A stretch of 64,000 nt of DNA from JANOSH01 sp031415695 (GTDB lineage Bacteria > Actinomycetota > Acidimicrobiia > Acidimicrobiales > Ilumatobacteraceae). The stretch's first letter is position 1. Each line of letters opens with the position of its first letter. The notes below the pieces were generated by a model that searched no databases, was not told the origin of the DNA, and saw only the letters and a list, made by a program, of their open reading frames with translations. The position numbers were made by a program, and so were the translations under genes. The stretch lies in NCBI GenBank assembly GCA_031415695.1, contig JANOSH010000061.1, forward strand, positions 186,001 to 250,000. Reading direction: 5' to 3'. This document shows positions 15,809-25,634 of the stretch, in pieces.

Positions 15809-17146
15809 TTACCAAAGGCGAGCCAGTGCCATCCATGCTTGTGTGGTCAGCCGCAACGATTCCACGTCGATACGTTCGTTGTTTCCATGGAACCTTGATG
15901 CAAACTCACCGGTCGATAGCCCGGGGCTAAACAACCCAAACCCGTAGGCAACGGTACCGACCTCACGAAAAAATGTGGCGTCGGTACCGCCTGCGGTGAT
16001 GCGAGGGACAAGCGTTGCCTGCGGATGAAACTGTCGGGTAACCGTTTGTAGTGCGTCGTAGAGCGGGGTATCAACCGGCGAGATGGTCGGGTTCGCCGCA
16101 TTCGCGAGTTCGACCGTGACCCGGGACGCCAATTCGCCGCCGAGCGCCTCGACCAGCATGGCATCGACCGCGGCGTGGTCTTGGCCAGGCAACGTGCGCA
16201 CGTCGAGGTCGATGACAACCTGGTCGGGAATGACGTTGGTCTTTTGACCGCCGCGAATAACGTTGGGTGAGAACGTGGTGTGCGTACAGGCGTGAGCGAA
16301 CTTGGCAACACCGTGGTCGGCAATGTGTCGTAAACCGGCGTCGATTGTGGCGGGGTCGTGCAGCATCGCCACCACGTCGTCGGACAGGTCGAGGCTAGAG
16401 GCGTACTGTTTCCAGATGTCGTTGATCACCGCTGCGGGGCGGTACACGGCGAGGCGACGCACTACCTCGGCGGCGGTGACGACAGCGTTGTCGGACCCGT
16501 ACGGCATCGACCCATGAGCGGGCGTGCCTTTCACAATGATTCGCCGCCACGAGGTCCCCTTCTCGCCAACGGTGATGGTGACCCGATGGCCCCGGTCGCT
16601 GTGTAGCGACAGGCCGCCGGATTCTGTGATGAGGTAGTCGCACCCGACAAGATCGAGCTCGTGGGCAACGAGGTGGCGGGCTCCGTGATGGCCACCCGCT
16701 TCTTCATCGGCAACGGCGCAATAGATGATGTCGCCCCGGGGCCGAAACCCCGACGTTTTGAGTGTGCGAACAGCTACCGCCATCGAGCACGTGAGGTTCA
16801 ACATGTCGAGTGCCCCTCGACCCCACACCTCGCCGTCGATTAGCTCACCACCGAACGGGTCGTGGTTCCAGCCGGCAGCGTTCACCGGGACAACGTCGGT
16901 GTGCCCGAGCAGACACAACGACGGCGCTGTAGCGTCGGTGCCTTCGATGCGGGCCACCAACGTGCGACGGCCCGGTGTTGGCTCGACGCGTTGGAGGTCG
17001 AAGCCAGCGCCTTCGAGATAATTCTCCAACAGATCGCTGGTACGGACCTCTTGACCGGATTCGGGTCGGCCATCGTTGACGCATTGATTGCGGATCGATG
17101 CCTGCAACAACTCGATGGTTTCGTGCGTGGCTCGATCCGCGGGCAT
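15809..17146 (-). CDS. M20-family metallopeptidase (DapE/ArgE-like)
   Basis: A 445-residue dinuclear zinc hydrolase. LLGHTDVVPVN (metal-binding His/Asp, about residue 80), WGRGALDM (bridging Asp), DEEAGGHHGA (catalytic and metal Glu) and the late GGTDATFFRE complete the M20 site, with the lid domain between residues 190 and 310. Such enzymes remove acyl groups from amino acids or split dipeptides in the cytosol; the substrate is not evident. The opposed F420 oxidoreductase starts 22 bp away with overlapping promoter boxes. Confidence 0.88.
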   Translation of the reverse strand: MPADRATHETIELLQASIRNQCVNDGRPESGQEVRTSDLLENYLEGAGFDLQRVEPTPGRRTLVARIEGTDATAPSLCLLGHTDVVPVNAAGWNHDPFGGELIDGEVWGRGALDMLNLTCSMAVAVRTLKTSGFRPRGDIIYCAVADEEAGGHHGARHLVAHELDLVGCDYLITESGGLSLHSDRGHRVTITVGEKGTSWRRIIVKGTPAHGSMPYGSDNAVVTAAEVVRRLAVYRPAAVINDIWKQYASSLDLSDDVVAMLHDPATIDAGLRHIADHGVAKFAHACTHTTFSPNVIRGGQKTNVIPDQVVIDLDVRTLPGQDHAAVDAMLVEALGGELASRVTVELANAANPTISPVDTPLYDALQTVTRQFHPQATLVPRITAGGTDATFFREVGTVAYGFGLFSPGLSTGEFASRFHGNNERIDVESLRLTTQAWMALARLW

Positions 17147-17152
17147 ACGACG

Positions 17153-17162
17153 ACGCTAATCT
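17153..17162. promoter_or_regulatory. Overlapping divergent -10 boxes sharing one TA
   Basis: TAGCGT (minus, 17153-17158) and TAATCT (plus, 17157-17162) overlap by the two bases TA, and each ends exactly six bases before its start codon (17146 and 17169). Confidence 0.6.
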
Positions 17163-17168
17163 TCAGCC

Positions 17169-18059
17169 ATGACCAAACCACGCGTCGACCTCGGAAGTTA
17201 CGGCATCTGGTACGGAGGGCTCGACGCCCTCACTACCGCCGAAGCCCAAGATGCCGCCCGCCGCATCGAACAACTCGGCTTTGGCGCGTTATGGGTGGCC
17301 GAAGCGGTTGGGCGCGACCCGTTTGTCAGCTCGGCCAACCTGCTTGCCGCCACTACCACGCTTAAACTCGCTACCGGCATCGCCAACATTTATGCCCGCG
17401 ACCCTATGGCTATGGCGGCGGCCCAGAAAACATTGGCCGAGGCCTACCCCGACCGTTTCCTCCTTGGCCTTGGTGTCAGTCATGCGCACCTTGTAGCCGG
17501 AGTCCGTAAGCACGACTATTCCAAGCCGTTGACCTACATGGATGCGTACCTCGACCGCATGGATACAGCGCTGTTCCTGTCGAAAGGTCCCGAGCACGAC
17601 CCGGGCCGAGTGCTTGCGGCGTTAGGCCCGAAGATGTTGGAGCTGGCGGCCACCAAGGCCAACGGAGCCCACCCGTACTTTGCTACCGCCGAACACACCG
17701 AGTACGCCCGAACCATCATGGGTAACGACGCACTGCTGGCACCCGAGCAGATGGTGGTGTTGTCGACCGATCCCGCCGAGGCCAGGCGCATCGCACGCGC
17801 CAACATGAAGATCTATCTGGGTTTACCCAACTACTTCAACAACCTTGTCCGTTTGGGTTTCGAGGAAGCCGACCGAGCCGATGGCGGCAGCGACCGCCTC
17901 GTCGACGCAATCGTGGCCTGGGGAACCGACGAGTACGTGGCCGACCGCGTCCGTCAACACACCCAAGCCGGAGCCGACCACGTATGTGTGCAGGTGCTCC
18001 ACGACGGTAAGGGTGCTCCAGCCGATGAGTTCGCCCGGCTAGCAGCTCAGCTGCTGTAA
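17169..18059 (+). CDS. LLM class F420-dependent oxidoreductase
   Basis: A 296-residue luciferase-like TIM barrel resembling the TIGR03620 group of F420-dependent enzymes. GFGALWVAEAVGRDPF, LATGIANIYARDPMAMA and FLLGLGVSHAHLV give the expected barrel strands and cofactor pocket. Reaction unknown; the family transfers hydride between F420 and an organic substrate. Together with the FrhB-like protein at 32219 it implies that the host makes coenzyme F420. Confidence 0.88.
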   Translation: MTKPRVDLGSYGIWYGGLDALTTAEAQDAARRIEQLGFGALWVAEAVGRDPFVSSANLLAATTTLKLATGIANIYARDPMAMAAAQKTLAEAYPDRFLLGLGVSHAHLVAGVRKHDYSKPLTYMDAYLDRMDTALFLSKGPEHDPGRVLAALGPKMLELAATKANGAHPYFATAEHTEYARTIMGNDALLAPEQMVVLSTDPAEARRIARANMKIYLGLPNYFNNLVRLGFEEADRADGGSDRLVDAIVAWGTDEYVADRVRQHTQAGADHVCVQVLHDGKGAPADEFARLAAQLL

Positions 18060-18072
18060 AGGTCGGTCTCCG

Positions 18073-20130
18073 TCAGGTTTGGCAGACGTCGGTACCGGTA
18101 TCGAGCGAGGCTCCGGTATCGCTAATGAAGTTCCACGAATACCCTGTCGACCGAAGCGACAACTTGAGCAGCCCGAAAGCGTTCGCTACCCGCAGTGCCG
18201 AACCCGGCTTGGCCGCAGCAAACGGATACAGATTTCGGCCGCCGGTACCAACGACGAACATCCTCGGCCCAACAGTGGGCCGATCGAACCGTTCGTAGTT
18301 GTGCTCGTGTCCGGCTAACACGATGTCGACCCCAACCGCTGTGAGGCGATTCATGAGCGGTTGTGTCGCCGGGTTGTTGCCATGCGACGACCCCGAGCTC
18401 ACAAGCGGATGATGCCAGTAGGCAAGAAGGCATTGCCGGCCCGTCGCAGCGTTCGCGGCAAGGTCGGCCGCCAGCCACGAGTCCTGGACCGAACCGGGCG
18501 CGCAAGGAACCGCAGCGCAGTTCGAGTTGAGAACTACGGCGTGCCAATCCTTGCCGATGTTGTAGCTGTAGTAGCCCTTGGTACGGTCGCCCGCCAAGGA
18601 CCCGAAATAGTCGTAGTAGCCGGTTGCGCCTGGCGTGTTGTACTCATGATTACCTGGCGCAGGGCGAGTACGGGCCTTAAGGCGCCCGAACGTCGTGTGG
18701 TATTCGGATTGGAACGACGCAAGTTCGCCGTTGTCGTATTGCAGATCACCAAGGGCAAGCAGCGCCGACGCCGCCGGATCCGACACTGCGAGGTTCGACA
18801 CCTGCCGGGCGTGGCAGGCCGTTGGCATGACGACGTCGCCGGCGCGACACGACATATCGCCGGCCGCCACCACGGTGTCAGTGCCAGTGAGGTAGCCGGC
18901 GACGTCGGCAACGATGTACGTGGCGGTCGAACTGTCGAAGCACACACCACCGGTAGCGTCGAGGCTCACGGTGACCAGGTTAGGCACTGTTGAACCGGCC
19001 GCAAAGTTGAGGTTCGACGTCGTCGGTACCGACGAACCGCACGGGTAGACCGTGAGCCAACCAGCGCCAGAGGGGTCTACCGCAGTGACATTCATGACCA
19101 CGGCATCGGCGTCAGGCGGCACCGATGCTAGCCCCGCAACCTGCACCCGCAACCGTGTGCGTGCAGCCAGTTTCTGCCGTGCGGTGGGCCCAGCGGACTG
19201 CCGAGTGTCGACGAGCCGATTGGGCACCACCGCCACATACCCCGATGCCGACGACGGCGATGCAACCGCAGAAAGGTCGGCGATCAGGTGCGTAGAGGCA
19301 CTCGAGAAGATGCAGATCTCTCCGCGGCCCGACAACGCGACAGTCACAAGGTTGGCTACCGTTTGGCCGGCCTCGAAGTTCAGATTCGAAACAACCGGGC
19401 GGGCAACGTCGCAGCGATACACCGTCACATATCCGCCAACGGTTGACCCTGCGACCGTCACATTCAAGGTGGCTGCAACGGTGTCGGCAGCCGCATGAGG
19501 AGCGCTCGGCGACGCCACCCCGACGCGGACCGTACCGAGCGCTGCGACGGGCCCGCGCACGGGCACACCGAGCGGTTGACGCGTGTCGAGTATCCGCTTG
19601 GGAGTCACCGTGCTGATCCTCGCGGAGCCTCCGAACTCGTAGATACCAGCGAGGTCAACCAAGATGTGCACGTTCGCCACTGCATTGAGACAGAGCGTGC
19701 CTGTCGGTGACAACCGTACAGAAATCAAGTTGGCGACGGTCTGTCCCGCCACGAAGTTGAGGTTCGAGACCGTGGGCATCGCAGCATCGCACGGCCAAGC
19801 CGTAAGCCATCCGGCGCTCTCGGCTTGGGTGACGGTGATGTTTGCGACCACCGCACTCGTCAATAGCGTCACATATCCGCCGAGACCGACGGTCAGCGTC
19901 GTGTTCGAAGGGTGGCGTTGACCACCAGGGTTGTTTCGCGTATCGACGACTCGTGTCGGGGTCATCGGCTTGAACCCCGGTGTCGATACGTCGCTAGATG
20001 CAGCCTCACCACTGTTGGCTGCGTCGACGGCGGCCGCAGGTATCTGTGCCGCACCTCCCAGGATAAGGATGGAAACAACGCCTACACACATGAACGCGGT
20101 TCTGCATAGCTGCGTGCGCGCCGTTGTCAT
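18073..20130 (-). CDS. Exported purple-acid-phosphatase-like metallophosphoesterase with three surface repeats
   Basis: A 685-residue exported protein. An N-terminal signal peptide (to about residue 35, ending near PAAAVDA) is followed by three repeats of about 115-125 residues (roughly 50-165, 170-290, 295-415). Each begins with R(V/I/L)(V/L)DTR, has a GG/GWLT(V/A)(Y/W) strand, then SNLNF.AG.TV.NL, then a C..S..T...AD strand. The C-terminal 260 residues are a calcineurin-like phosphoesterase: GDMSC, GDLQYDNG, GNHEYN, HHPL and GHEHNYERF supply the metal ligands. It likely acts outside the cell on phosphate esters. The same repeat occurs in the enzyme at 29599. Confidence 0.88.
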   Translation of the reverse strand: MTTARTQLCRTAFMCVGVVSILILGGAAQIPAAAVDAANSGEAASSDVSTPGFKPMTPTRVVDTRNNPGGQRHPSNTTLTVGLGGYVTLLTSAVVANITVTQAESAGWLTAWPCDAAMPTVSNLNFVAGQTVANLISVRLSPTGTLCLNAVANVHILVDLAGIYEFGGSARISTVTPKRILDTRQPLGVPVRGPVAALGTVRVGVASPSAPHAAADTVAATLNVTVAGSTVGGYVTVYRCDVARPVVSNLNFEAGQTVANLVTVALSGRGEICIFSSASTHLIADLSAVASPSSASGYVAVVPNRLVDTRQSAGPTARQKLAARTRLRVQVAGLASVPPDADAVVMNVTAVDPSGAGWLTVYPCGSSVPTTSNLNFAAGSTVPNLVTVSLDATGGVCFDSSTATYIVADVAGYLTGTDTVVAAGDMSCRAGDVVMPTACHARQVSNLAVSDPAASALLALGDLQYDNGELASFQSEYHTTFGRLKARTRPAPGNHEYNTPGATGYYDYFGSLAGDRTKGYYSYNIGKDWHAVVLNSNCAAVPCAPGSVQDSWLAADLAANAATGRQCLLAYWHHPLVSSGSSHGNNPATQPLMNRLTAVGVDIVLAGHEHNYERFDRPTVGPRMFVVGTGGRNLYPFAAAKPGSALRVANAFGLLKLSLRSTGYSWNFISDTGASLDTGTDVCQT

Positions 20131-20136
20131 TCGTCG

Positions 20137-20146
20137 AGGCTACATT
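20137..20146. promoter_or_regulatory. Overlapping divergent -10 boxes sharing one TA
   Basis: TAGCCT (minus, 20137-20142) and TACATT (plus, 20141-20146) share TA and each ends six bases before its start codon (20130 and 20153). Confidence 0.6.
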
Positions 20147-20152
20147 CAACAG

Positions 20153-21232
20153 ATGACTAGCTTCCCAGCCCATCCATCACAGGTCACCACCGAGTGGTTG
20201 TCCGACGTTCTCGGCCACGCCGTTACCGGGTTCGATTCCACCCCCGTTGGTGAAGGTGTCGGCATGCTCGGGGTTATCGCTCGCCTACAACTGCGCTACG
20301 ACGGGCCTCACGACAACGCGCCGGCCTCGGTTGTCGTGAAATGCGCAACCGACGTTGCTGCTAACCGCGCCGTGGCCATGGGCTTTCGTGTGTACGAACG
20401 CGAGGTGAAGTTCTATCAGCGTCTGGCCGACAAGGTTGGCGCTGGTGTACCGCTCTGCTACTTCGCCGAGTTCGATGACGAGAGCGGCGATTTCATGTTG
20501 GTGCTCGAAGATTTCACGGGCTACCGGGCAGGCGATCAGGTCGAGGGTTGCGGCGTCGAAGACGCCGAGGCATGCATCGATGTCATGGCTCGTCTACACG
20601 CCACCTTCTGGAATGCCGATTCCCATCCGGAGCTCGACTGGATGTTGGCCGATTTCCAAGTAGACGGTGAACTGCACCGACCTGGTATTTCGGGTGGGTT
20701 CGGGGTTGGTTGGGACCCCTGCATCAGTATCTTTGGCGCCCATATCGCGCCCGAAATCATCGAGGCAGGACCCCGATTCGCGGCCAACGTCAACGAGCTA
20801 CACCTGCGCATGGGCGACGGTGCCAAGACCCTCATTCACGGCGACTTCCGGCTCGACAATTTGCTGTTCGGCCAGACCCCCGAGGACCATCCGATGGTGC
20901 TGCTCGATTGGCAAGGCACGCTCGTGTCCAAAGGAACTCAGGACGTGGCGTATCTGCTCAGCCAGAACCTTCGCACGCCCGAGCGCCGCACCCACGAACT
21001 GGCACTTGTGACTCGTTACCACGAGCAGCTTGTCAAGCATGGCGTTACCAACTATTCGTTCGAGCAGGCTTGGGCCGACTATCGACTCTCGGTTCTGTAC
21101 ACGTTCGCGTATGCGGTCGTCATCGGCGGCACGCTCGATCCGTCGAACGAGCGTGGGCGAGCGTTTATGGCCCAGCTCATCGACCGATCGTCTACCACTG
21201 TGATGGACCTCCAACTGCTCAAGATCCTCTGA
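20153..21232 (+). CDS. APH/ecdysteroid-kinase-like phosphotransferase
   Basis: A 359-residue kinase-fold protein. SVVVKCATD provides the ATP-binding lysine near residue 60, LVLEDFTGYRAGDQ is the hinge, IHGDFRLDNLLFG near residue 230 is the catalytic loop with its Asp and Asn, and LLDWQG the metal-binding Asp. These motifs match the APH and DUF1679/ecdysteroid-kinase-like group, which phosphorylates small molecules. The substrate is unknown. ATG 20153 is fixed by the -10 box; the upstream in-frame ATG lies within the opposite gene. Confidence 0.82.
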   Translation: MTSFPAHPSQVTTEWLSDVLGHAVTGFDSTPVGEGVGMLGVIARLQLRYDGPHDNAPASVVVKCATDVAANRAVAMGFRVYEREVKFYQRLADKVGAGVPLCYFAEFDDESGDFMLVLEDFTGYRAGDQVEGCGVEDAEACIDVMARLHATFWNADSHPELDWMLADFQVDGELHRPGISGGFGVGWDPCISIFGAHIAPEIIEAGPRFAANVNELHLRMGDGAKTLIHGDFRLDNLLFGQTPEDHPMVLLDWQGTLVSKGTQDVAYLLSQNLRTPERRTHELALVTRYHEQLVKHGVTNYSFEQAWADYRLSVLYTFAYAVVIGGTLDPSNERGRAFMAQLIDRSSTTVMDLQLLKIL

Positions 21233-21242
21233 CATGGACCTC

Positions 21243-21273
21243 GGCCATATCCGCAACAGTTGCGGATATGGCC
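21243..21273. repeat. CAACAGTTG palindromic repeat family, copy 1
   Basis: A perfect 31-bp palindrome: 14-base arms GGCCATATCCGCAA and TTGCGGATATGGCC around CAG. It lies just after the phosphotransferase stop and upstream of the aldolase. Confidence 0.8.
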
Positions 21274-21291
21274 GGACCAGAGGCGGCCGAA

Positions 21292-21308
21292 TCCGCAACA
21301 GTTGCGGA
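21292..21308. repeat. CAACAGTTG palindromic repeat family, copy 2
   Basis: Core TCCGCAA-CAG-TTGCGGA, 49 bp after copy 1 and flanked by imperfect GGCC arms. Copies 3 and 4 of the family are at 52115 and 52157. Confidence 0.75.
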
Positions 21309-21357
21309 AGTGGTGGCCTTGGGCCGAGAGGCTCTCGATCAATTCGTCGTCAAACGC

Positions 21358-21363
21358 TACGAT
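21358..21363 (+). promoter_or_regulatory. Leaderless -10 box for the aldolase
   Basis: TACGAT ends six bases before ATG 21370, which separates the aldolase from the longer in-frame reading that would cross the repeats. Confidence 0.5.
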
Positions 21364-21369
21364 CGAGCC

Positions 21370-22449
<1,080 letters not shown>

Positions 22450-22476
22450 CAAAAGACTCGATCCGAAAATCGTCCG

Positions 22477-22482
22477 TATCAT
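22477..22482 (+). promoter_or_regulatory. Leaderless -10 box for pirin
   Basis: TATCAT ends seven bases before ATG 22490. Confidence 0.45.
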
Positions 22483-22489
22483 GTAAGGC

Positions 22490-23512
22490 ATGACCGACCC
22501 AGTCCTTCAGACGTTGGCCCTGTCTAGCCAGTGGCCCACACTCGACCCGTTCTTGTTTTGCGCGCATCACGAAGACGAGTATCCAGCAGGCAACCACCAA
22601 CTTGGCCCGGCAGCCAGTTTGGCCGGCCGCAACATCGGGCAGGACTTTGCCGGGAAAGACGGCTGGAACATGTACCACGGCCGGGTGGTGCCGGGCTTCC
22701 CACAGCATCCTCATCGCGGGTTTGAGACGGTCACGTTCGTGCGCCGGGGGCTTATCGATCACTCCGACTCCTTGGGCTCTGCTGCCCGTTTCGGCCGGGG
22801 CGATGTGCAGTGGATGACCGCCGGCGCCGGCGTGGTGCATTCCGAGATGTTTCCGCTTCTCAATGACGACCGACCCAACCCGCTGCAACTGTTTCAGATT
22901 TGGCTGAACCTGCCCCGGGTCGACAAGATGGTCGATCCGTATTTCACCATGTTGTGGGACCACGACGTGCCCCGACACATCGCCAAGGACGACGACGGCC
23001 GTGTCACCGAGGTCACCATTCTCGCCGGAGAACTGGCCGGTCTCGAACCAGCCAGTCCACCTCCAAATTCGTGGGCGGCGCGGGCCGAGGCCGATGTCGC
23101 CATCTGGCACATCCGCATGGAGCCCGGTGCCCAATGGAACCTGCCACCGACACAGGGCACCGAAACCAACCGTGTGCTCTACCTGTTCGAGGGAAGCGGG
23201 CTCACGATTGGCGAGCACAAGATCGGCCCTTCCACGGGAGCGGTATTGCGGTGCGACGAGGCGGTGCGTCTCACCGCCGGTGACACCGAGATCGAGTGCA
23301 TGATCCTGCAGGGCCGCCCCATTGGGGAACCGGTTGTGCAGCACGGCCCGTTCGTGATGAACGACAGAGCCGGTATCGAGCAGGCGTTCAACGATTACCA
23401 GAAGACACAGTTTGGCGGTTGGCCATGGCCGTCAGACGACCCCACCCACCCGCGAGATCAGGGTCGGTTTGCTCACCACTCCGACGGCCGAATCGAGACG
23501 GTCGACGTCTAG
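22490..23512 (+). CDS. Pirin family protein
   Basis: A 340-residue bicupin. The N-terminal cupin has the iron-ligand pattern HPHRGFETVTFVRRGLIDHSDS near residue 75 and AGAGVVHSEM near 120; the C-terminal cupin begins around residue 190. Bacterial pirins bind Fe and some show quercetinase activity or bind metabolic enzymes; none of this can be assigned here. Slightly longer than the usual 230-300 residues, mainly through the middle linker. Confidence 0.9.
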   Translation: MTDPVLQTLALSSQWPTLDPFLFCAHHEDEYPAGNHQLGPAASLAGRNIGQDFAGKDGWNMYHGRVVPGFPQHPHRGFETVTFVRRGLIDHSDSLGSAARFGRGDVQWMTAGAGVVHSEMFPLLNDDRPNPLQLFQIWLNLPRVDKMVDPYFTMLWDHDVPRHIAKDDDGRVTEVTILAGELAGLEPASPPPNSWAARAEADVAIWHIRMEPGAQWNLPPTQGTETNRVLYLFEGSGLTIGEHKIGPSTGAVLRCDEAVRLTAGDTEIECMILQGRPIGEPVVQHGPFVMNDRAGIEQAFNDYQKTQFGGWPWPSDDPTHPRDQGRFAHHSDGRIETVDV

Positions 23513-23852
23513 AGCCAAGGTCACAGCCCCAGGACGTTGCGGAGAATTATGCGTTCAGCCAAATGCGTGATCGAGACTGCCCGTACCTGCTCAACCTGAA
23601 AGCCCGTCACCTGCGGCGCCATCAAGTACACGGCTCGAGGTTCGATAATCCACAATCTCGGCTGGACTCATCTCGCCGAACGCCTTTCGGACGGTCGTCC
23701 ACCAGTCGTCACGATCAAGGCGATGCACCGCCTCAGATAGCGCGGAACCGAATAGTTGGCGTCTTTTCAAAACGCCATATCAGTAGCTTATCAACGCAAC
23801 TGCCGGGTACTCCTCTGAACAGATCACGTTCGTAGCCCAATAGCAGTGCAAC
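23513..23852. other. Intergenic stretch without a convincing gene
   Basis: About 340 bp between pirin and a small exported-protein frame. Base composition is less GC-rich than the neighbours. I see no RNA gene or repeat. One minus-strand frame (23591-23770) has protein-like composition and is listed separately; the area may be the remains of a lost gene. Confidence 0.4.
23591..23770 (-). CDS. Possible small protein or gene remnant
   Basis: A 59-codon frame from TTG 23770 starting MKRRQLFGSALSEAVHRL and continuing DRDDWWTTVRKAFGEMSPAEIVDY in two pieces. Amphipathic helices and a normal residue mix make it look more like coding DNA than a shadow, yet there is no SD, no clear promoter and no recognisable family. 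Could equally be the tail of a decayed gene. Confidence 0.2.
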   Translation of the reverse strand: MKRRQLFGSALSEAVHRLDRDDWWTTVRKAFGEMSPAEIVDYRTSSRVLDGAAGDGLSG

Positions 23853-23993
23853 ATGTCGCGCCGCCGTTGCGTTGCCGCCCTGCTCCTCACGATCGGCATG
23901 CTTGTGGTTGCTACGCCTGCCACTGCTTACCCCACGGGCGGTTTGCTGCCGCCTGCACTACAACTGCAGTGTTTTCACCGCTCAAGCCATTAG
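23853..23993 (+). CDS. Signal-peptide-bearing small ORF, possibly a truncated exported protein
   Basis: Forty-six codons. MSRRRCVAALLLTIGMLVV followed by ATPATAY is a convincing signal peptide with a cleavage site after ATA; only about 20 residues follow before the TAG. A second frame continues the DNA for about 25 codons with a similar composition, so a frameshifted exported gene is possible. No family recognised. Confidence 0.3.
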   Translation: MSRRRCVAALLLTIGMLVVATPATAYPTGGLLPPALQLQCFHRSSH

Positions 23994-24056
23994 CCGCGGC
24001 GCTGCCCGATATGGCCTGTGTAAGCGACGCAGCGTAACCGCGCGTTAAAGGCGGCG

Positions 24057-25295
24057 CTACTTTTCGGCTGACGGTTCCTTCGGCAACCCGAGCACGCGCT
24101 CGCCCACGATGTTGCGTTGCACTTGGCTGGTTCCACCCCAAATGGTCTCGGACCGCGAGAAGAAGAACGCCGACATCATCGGGCTCACCGGGTAGCCCTC
24201 GCGGCGCCGGTCTCGACCCGTTCCCGGCCACGATGACGACGTTGGGCCCGTAGTCACCAGCATCGAATCGGCGCCGAAGATATCGAGACACAATTCCATA
24301 GCCCGCTGATGCATCTCGGTCCAAAACATCTTGTTGGCTGCGCCCAGCGCGGCCATGCTCGGATCCTTCACGCCGGACAACGTGGTCGACAGCGATCGCA
24401 GCCCGTTGATTCGAAGAATCTGAAATTTCGTGTAGTACTGCATGAGCCGCTGACGAATAACCGGGTCGGCGATGGCACCGTTGGCCCGTGCTGCTTCCAC
24501 CATGATGCGGTATTCCTCTTCGAACCGGCGGAATCCGGTGGTGGCCGACATACCACGCTCGAACGCCAGGGTGGAATTGGCCACCTTCCAGCCGTTGTTG
24601 ACCCCGCCCACCACGTTGTCTTTCGGGCACCGCGCATTGTCGAAGAACACCTCGCAGAACTCGGCGGTGCCGTCGGGCTGCACAATGCCCCGCACCTCGA
24701 CACCGGCCTGACGCATCGGTACCAACAGATAGCTGATGCCTTTGTGCTTGGGTGCATCGGGGTCGGTGCGTGTGAGCAGGAAGCAGTAATCGGCATGGTG
24801 ACCCTGGGTGGTCCAGACCTTTTGTCCGTTGATGACCCACTCGTCACCGTCGAGGTAGGCCGTGGTCTTCAGGCTGGCGAGGTCGGAGCCCGAGTTCGGC
24901 TCGGAGAACCCCTGGCACCAGCTCATTTCGCCCTTCAGAATCTTGGGTAGAAACTCCTGCTTTTGTTCCTCGGTGCCCCACTGCAAGATGGTGGGACCAA
25001 CCAGGGTGTCACCGAAAAAGTCGGCTCGCAACGGGGCTTTGGCCCGCGCAAACTCCTCGGCGAGCACCACGCCTTCTAATGTCGAGAGTCCTTTGCCGCC
25101 ATATTCCTTTGGCCAGGTGGCACAAATCCATCCGCCGCCGTACAGCTTCTTCGGCCACGACAGGTTGAAGGCTTTGCGGTCGTCGGCTGACAGTTCAAAA
25201 CCCGGTTCAAACCAGCCCGTCGGGAGGTTTGCTTCGAGCCACCCCCGTATTTCTGAACGGAAGGCTTCAGCTTCTGGGGTGTAGTCGAGTTGCAT
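24057..25295 (-). CDS. Acyl-CoA dehydrogenase family protein
   Basis: A 412-residue flavoenzyme that would oxidise an acyl-CoA to the enoyl-CoA. QGFSEPNSGSDLASL (about residue 135) and INGQKVWTTQGHHADY form the FAD/substrate region, and ETIWGGTSQVQRNIVGERVLGLPKEP is the usual C-terminal signature. The central IVQPDGTAEFCEVFFDNARCPKDNVVG block is typical of the FadE subgroups in actinobacteria, which often act on steroid side chains or branched acids; substrate not assignable. ATG 25295 follows a GGGGGA ribosome-binding site. Confidence 0.9.
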   Translation of the reverse strand: MQLDYTPEAEAFRSEIRGWLEANLPTGWFEPGFELSADDRKAFNLSWPKKLYGGGWICATWPKEYGGKGLSTLEGVVLAEEFARAKAPLRADFFGDTLVGPTILQWGTEEQKQEFLPKILKGEMSWCQGFSEPNSGSDLASLKTTAYLDGDEWVINGQKVWTTQGHHADYCFLLTRTDPDAPKHKGISYLLVPMRQAGVEVRGIVQPDGTAEFCEVFFDNARCPKDNVVGGVNNGWKVANSTLAFERGMSATTGFRRFEEEYRIMVEAARANGAIADPVIRQRLMQYYTKFQILRINGLRSLSTTLSGVKDPSMAALGAANKMFWTEMHQRAMELCLDIFGADSMLVTTGPTSSSWPGTGRDRRREGYPVSPMMSAFFFSRSETIWGGTSQVQRNIVGERVLGLPKEPSAEK

Positions 25296-25379
25296 TCCCC
25301 CATCGTGGCGACAAAGTTACCGGCGGGTCAAGACACACGGCATTCACAGTGGGCACACGAGTCGGAAACGATCCAGCCG

Positions 25380-25385
25380 TACTGT
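25380..25385 (+). promoter_or_regulatory. Leaderless -10 box for the wHTH protein
   Basis: TACTGT ends seven bases before ATG 25393, in the short gap from the divergent acyl-CoA dehydrogenase. Confidence 0.45.
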
Positions 25386-25392
25386 CGATCCG

Positions 25393-25608
25393 ATGGCCGA
25401 ACTTACGAGTCAAGAACAGGCGTTGCTTAGCGCGTTGCGCGAGGCGAGCGGCCGAGTATTGGGTCGAGCGCAACTTGCTCAACGTCTCGAGATTCAAAAC
25501 CTGTCGCCGCGTCGGGTCGACTCGCTGTTGACGAACGTGAGAAAGCACGTTGGTGCCGAAGCAATCGTGACGGTCAGAGGGCGCGGCTGGCGGCTTGTCT
25601 CTCGCTAG
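25393..25608 (+). CDS. Stand-alone winged-helix DNA-binding protein (OmpR-type effector fold)
   Basis: Only 71 residues, equal to a bare Trans_reg_C winged helix: LTSQEQALLSALREASGRVL, the recognition-helix stretch SPRRVDSLLTNVRKHVG and the wing VTVRGRGWRLVSR. There is no receiver domain. It directly precedes the GAF-PAS protein (27 bp) and may act as its output or regulator, but each gene has its own -10 box. Confidence 0.75.
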   Translation: MAELTSQEQALLSALREASGRVLGRAQLAQRLEIQNLSPRRVDSLLTNVRKHVGAEAIVTVRGRGWRLVSR

Positions 25609-25622
25609 CGGGCTCGTGCTTG

Positions 25623-25628
25623 TAGCAT
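25623..25628 (+). promoter_or_regulatory. Leaderless -10 box for the GAF-PAS frame
   Basis: TAGCAT ends six bases before GTG 25635. Confidence 0.45.
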
Positions 25629-25634
25629 CACTGC

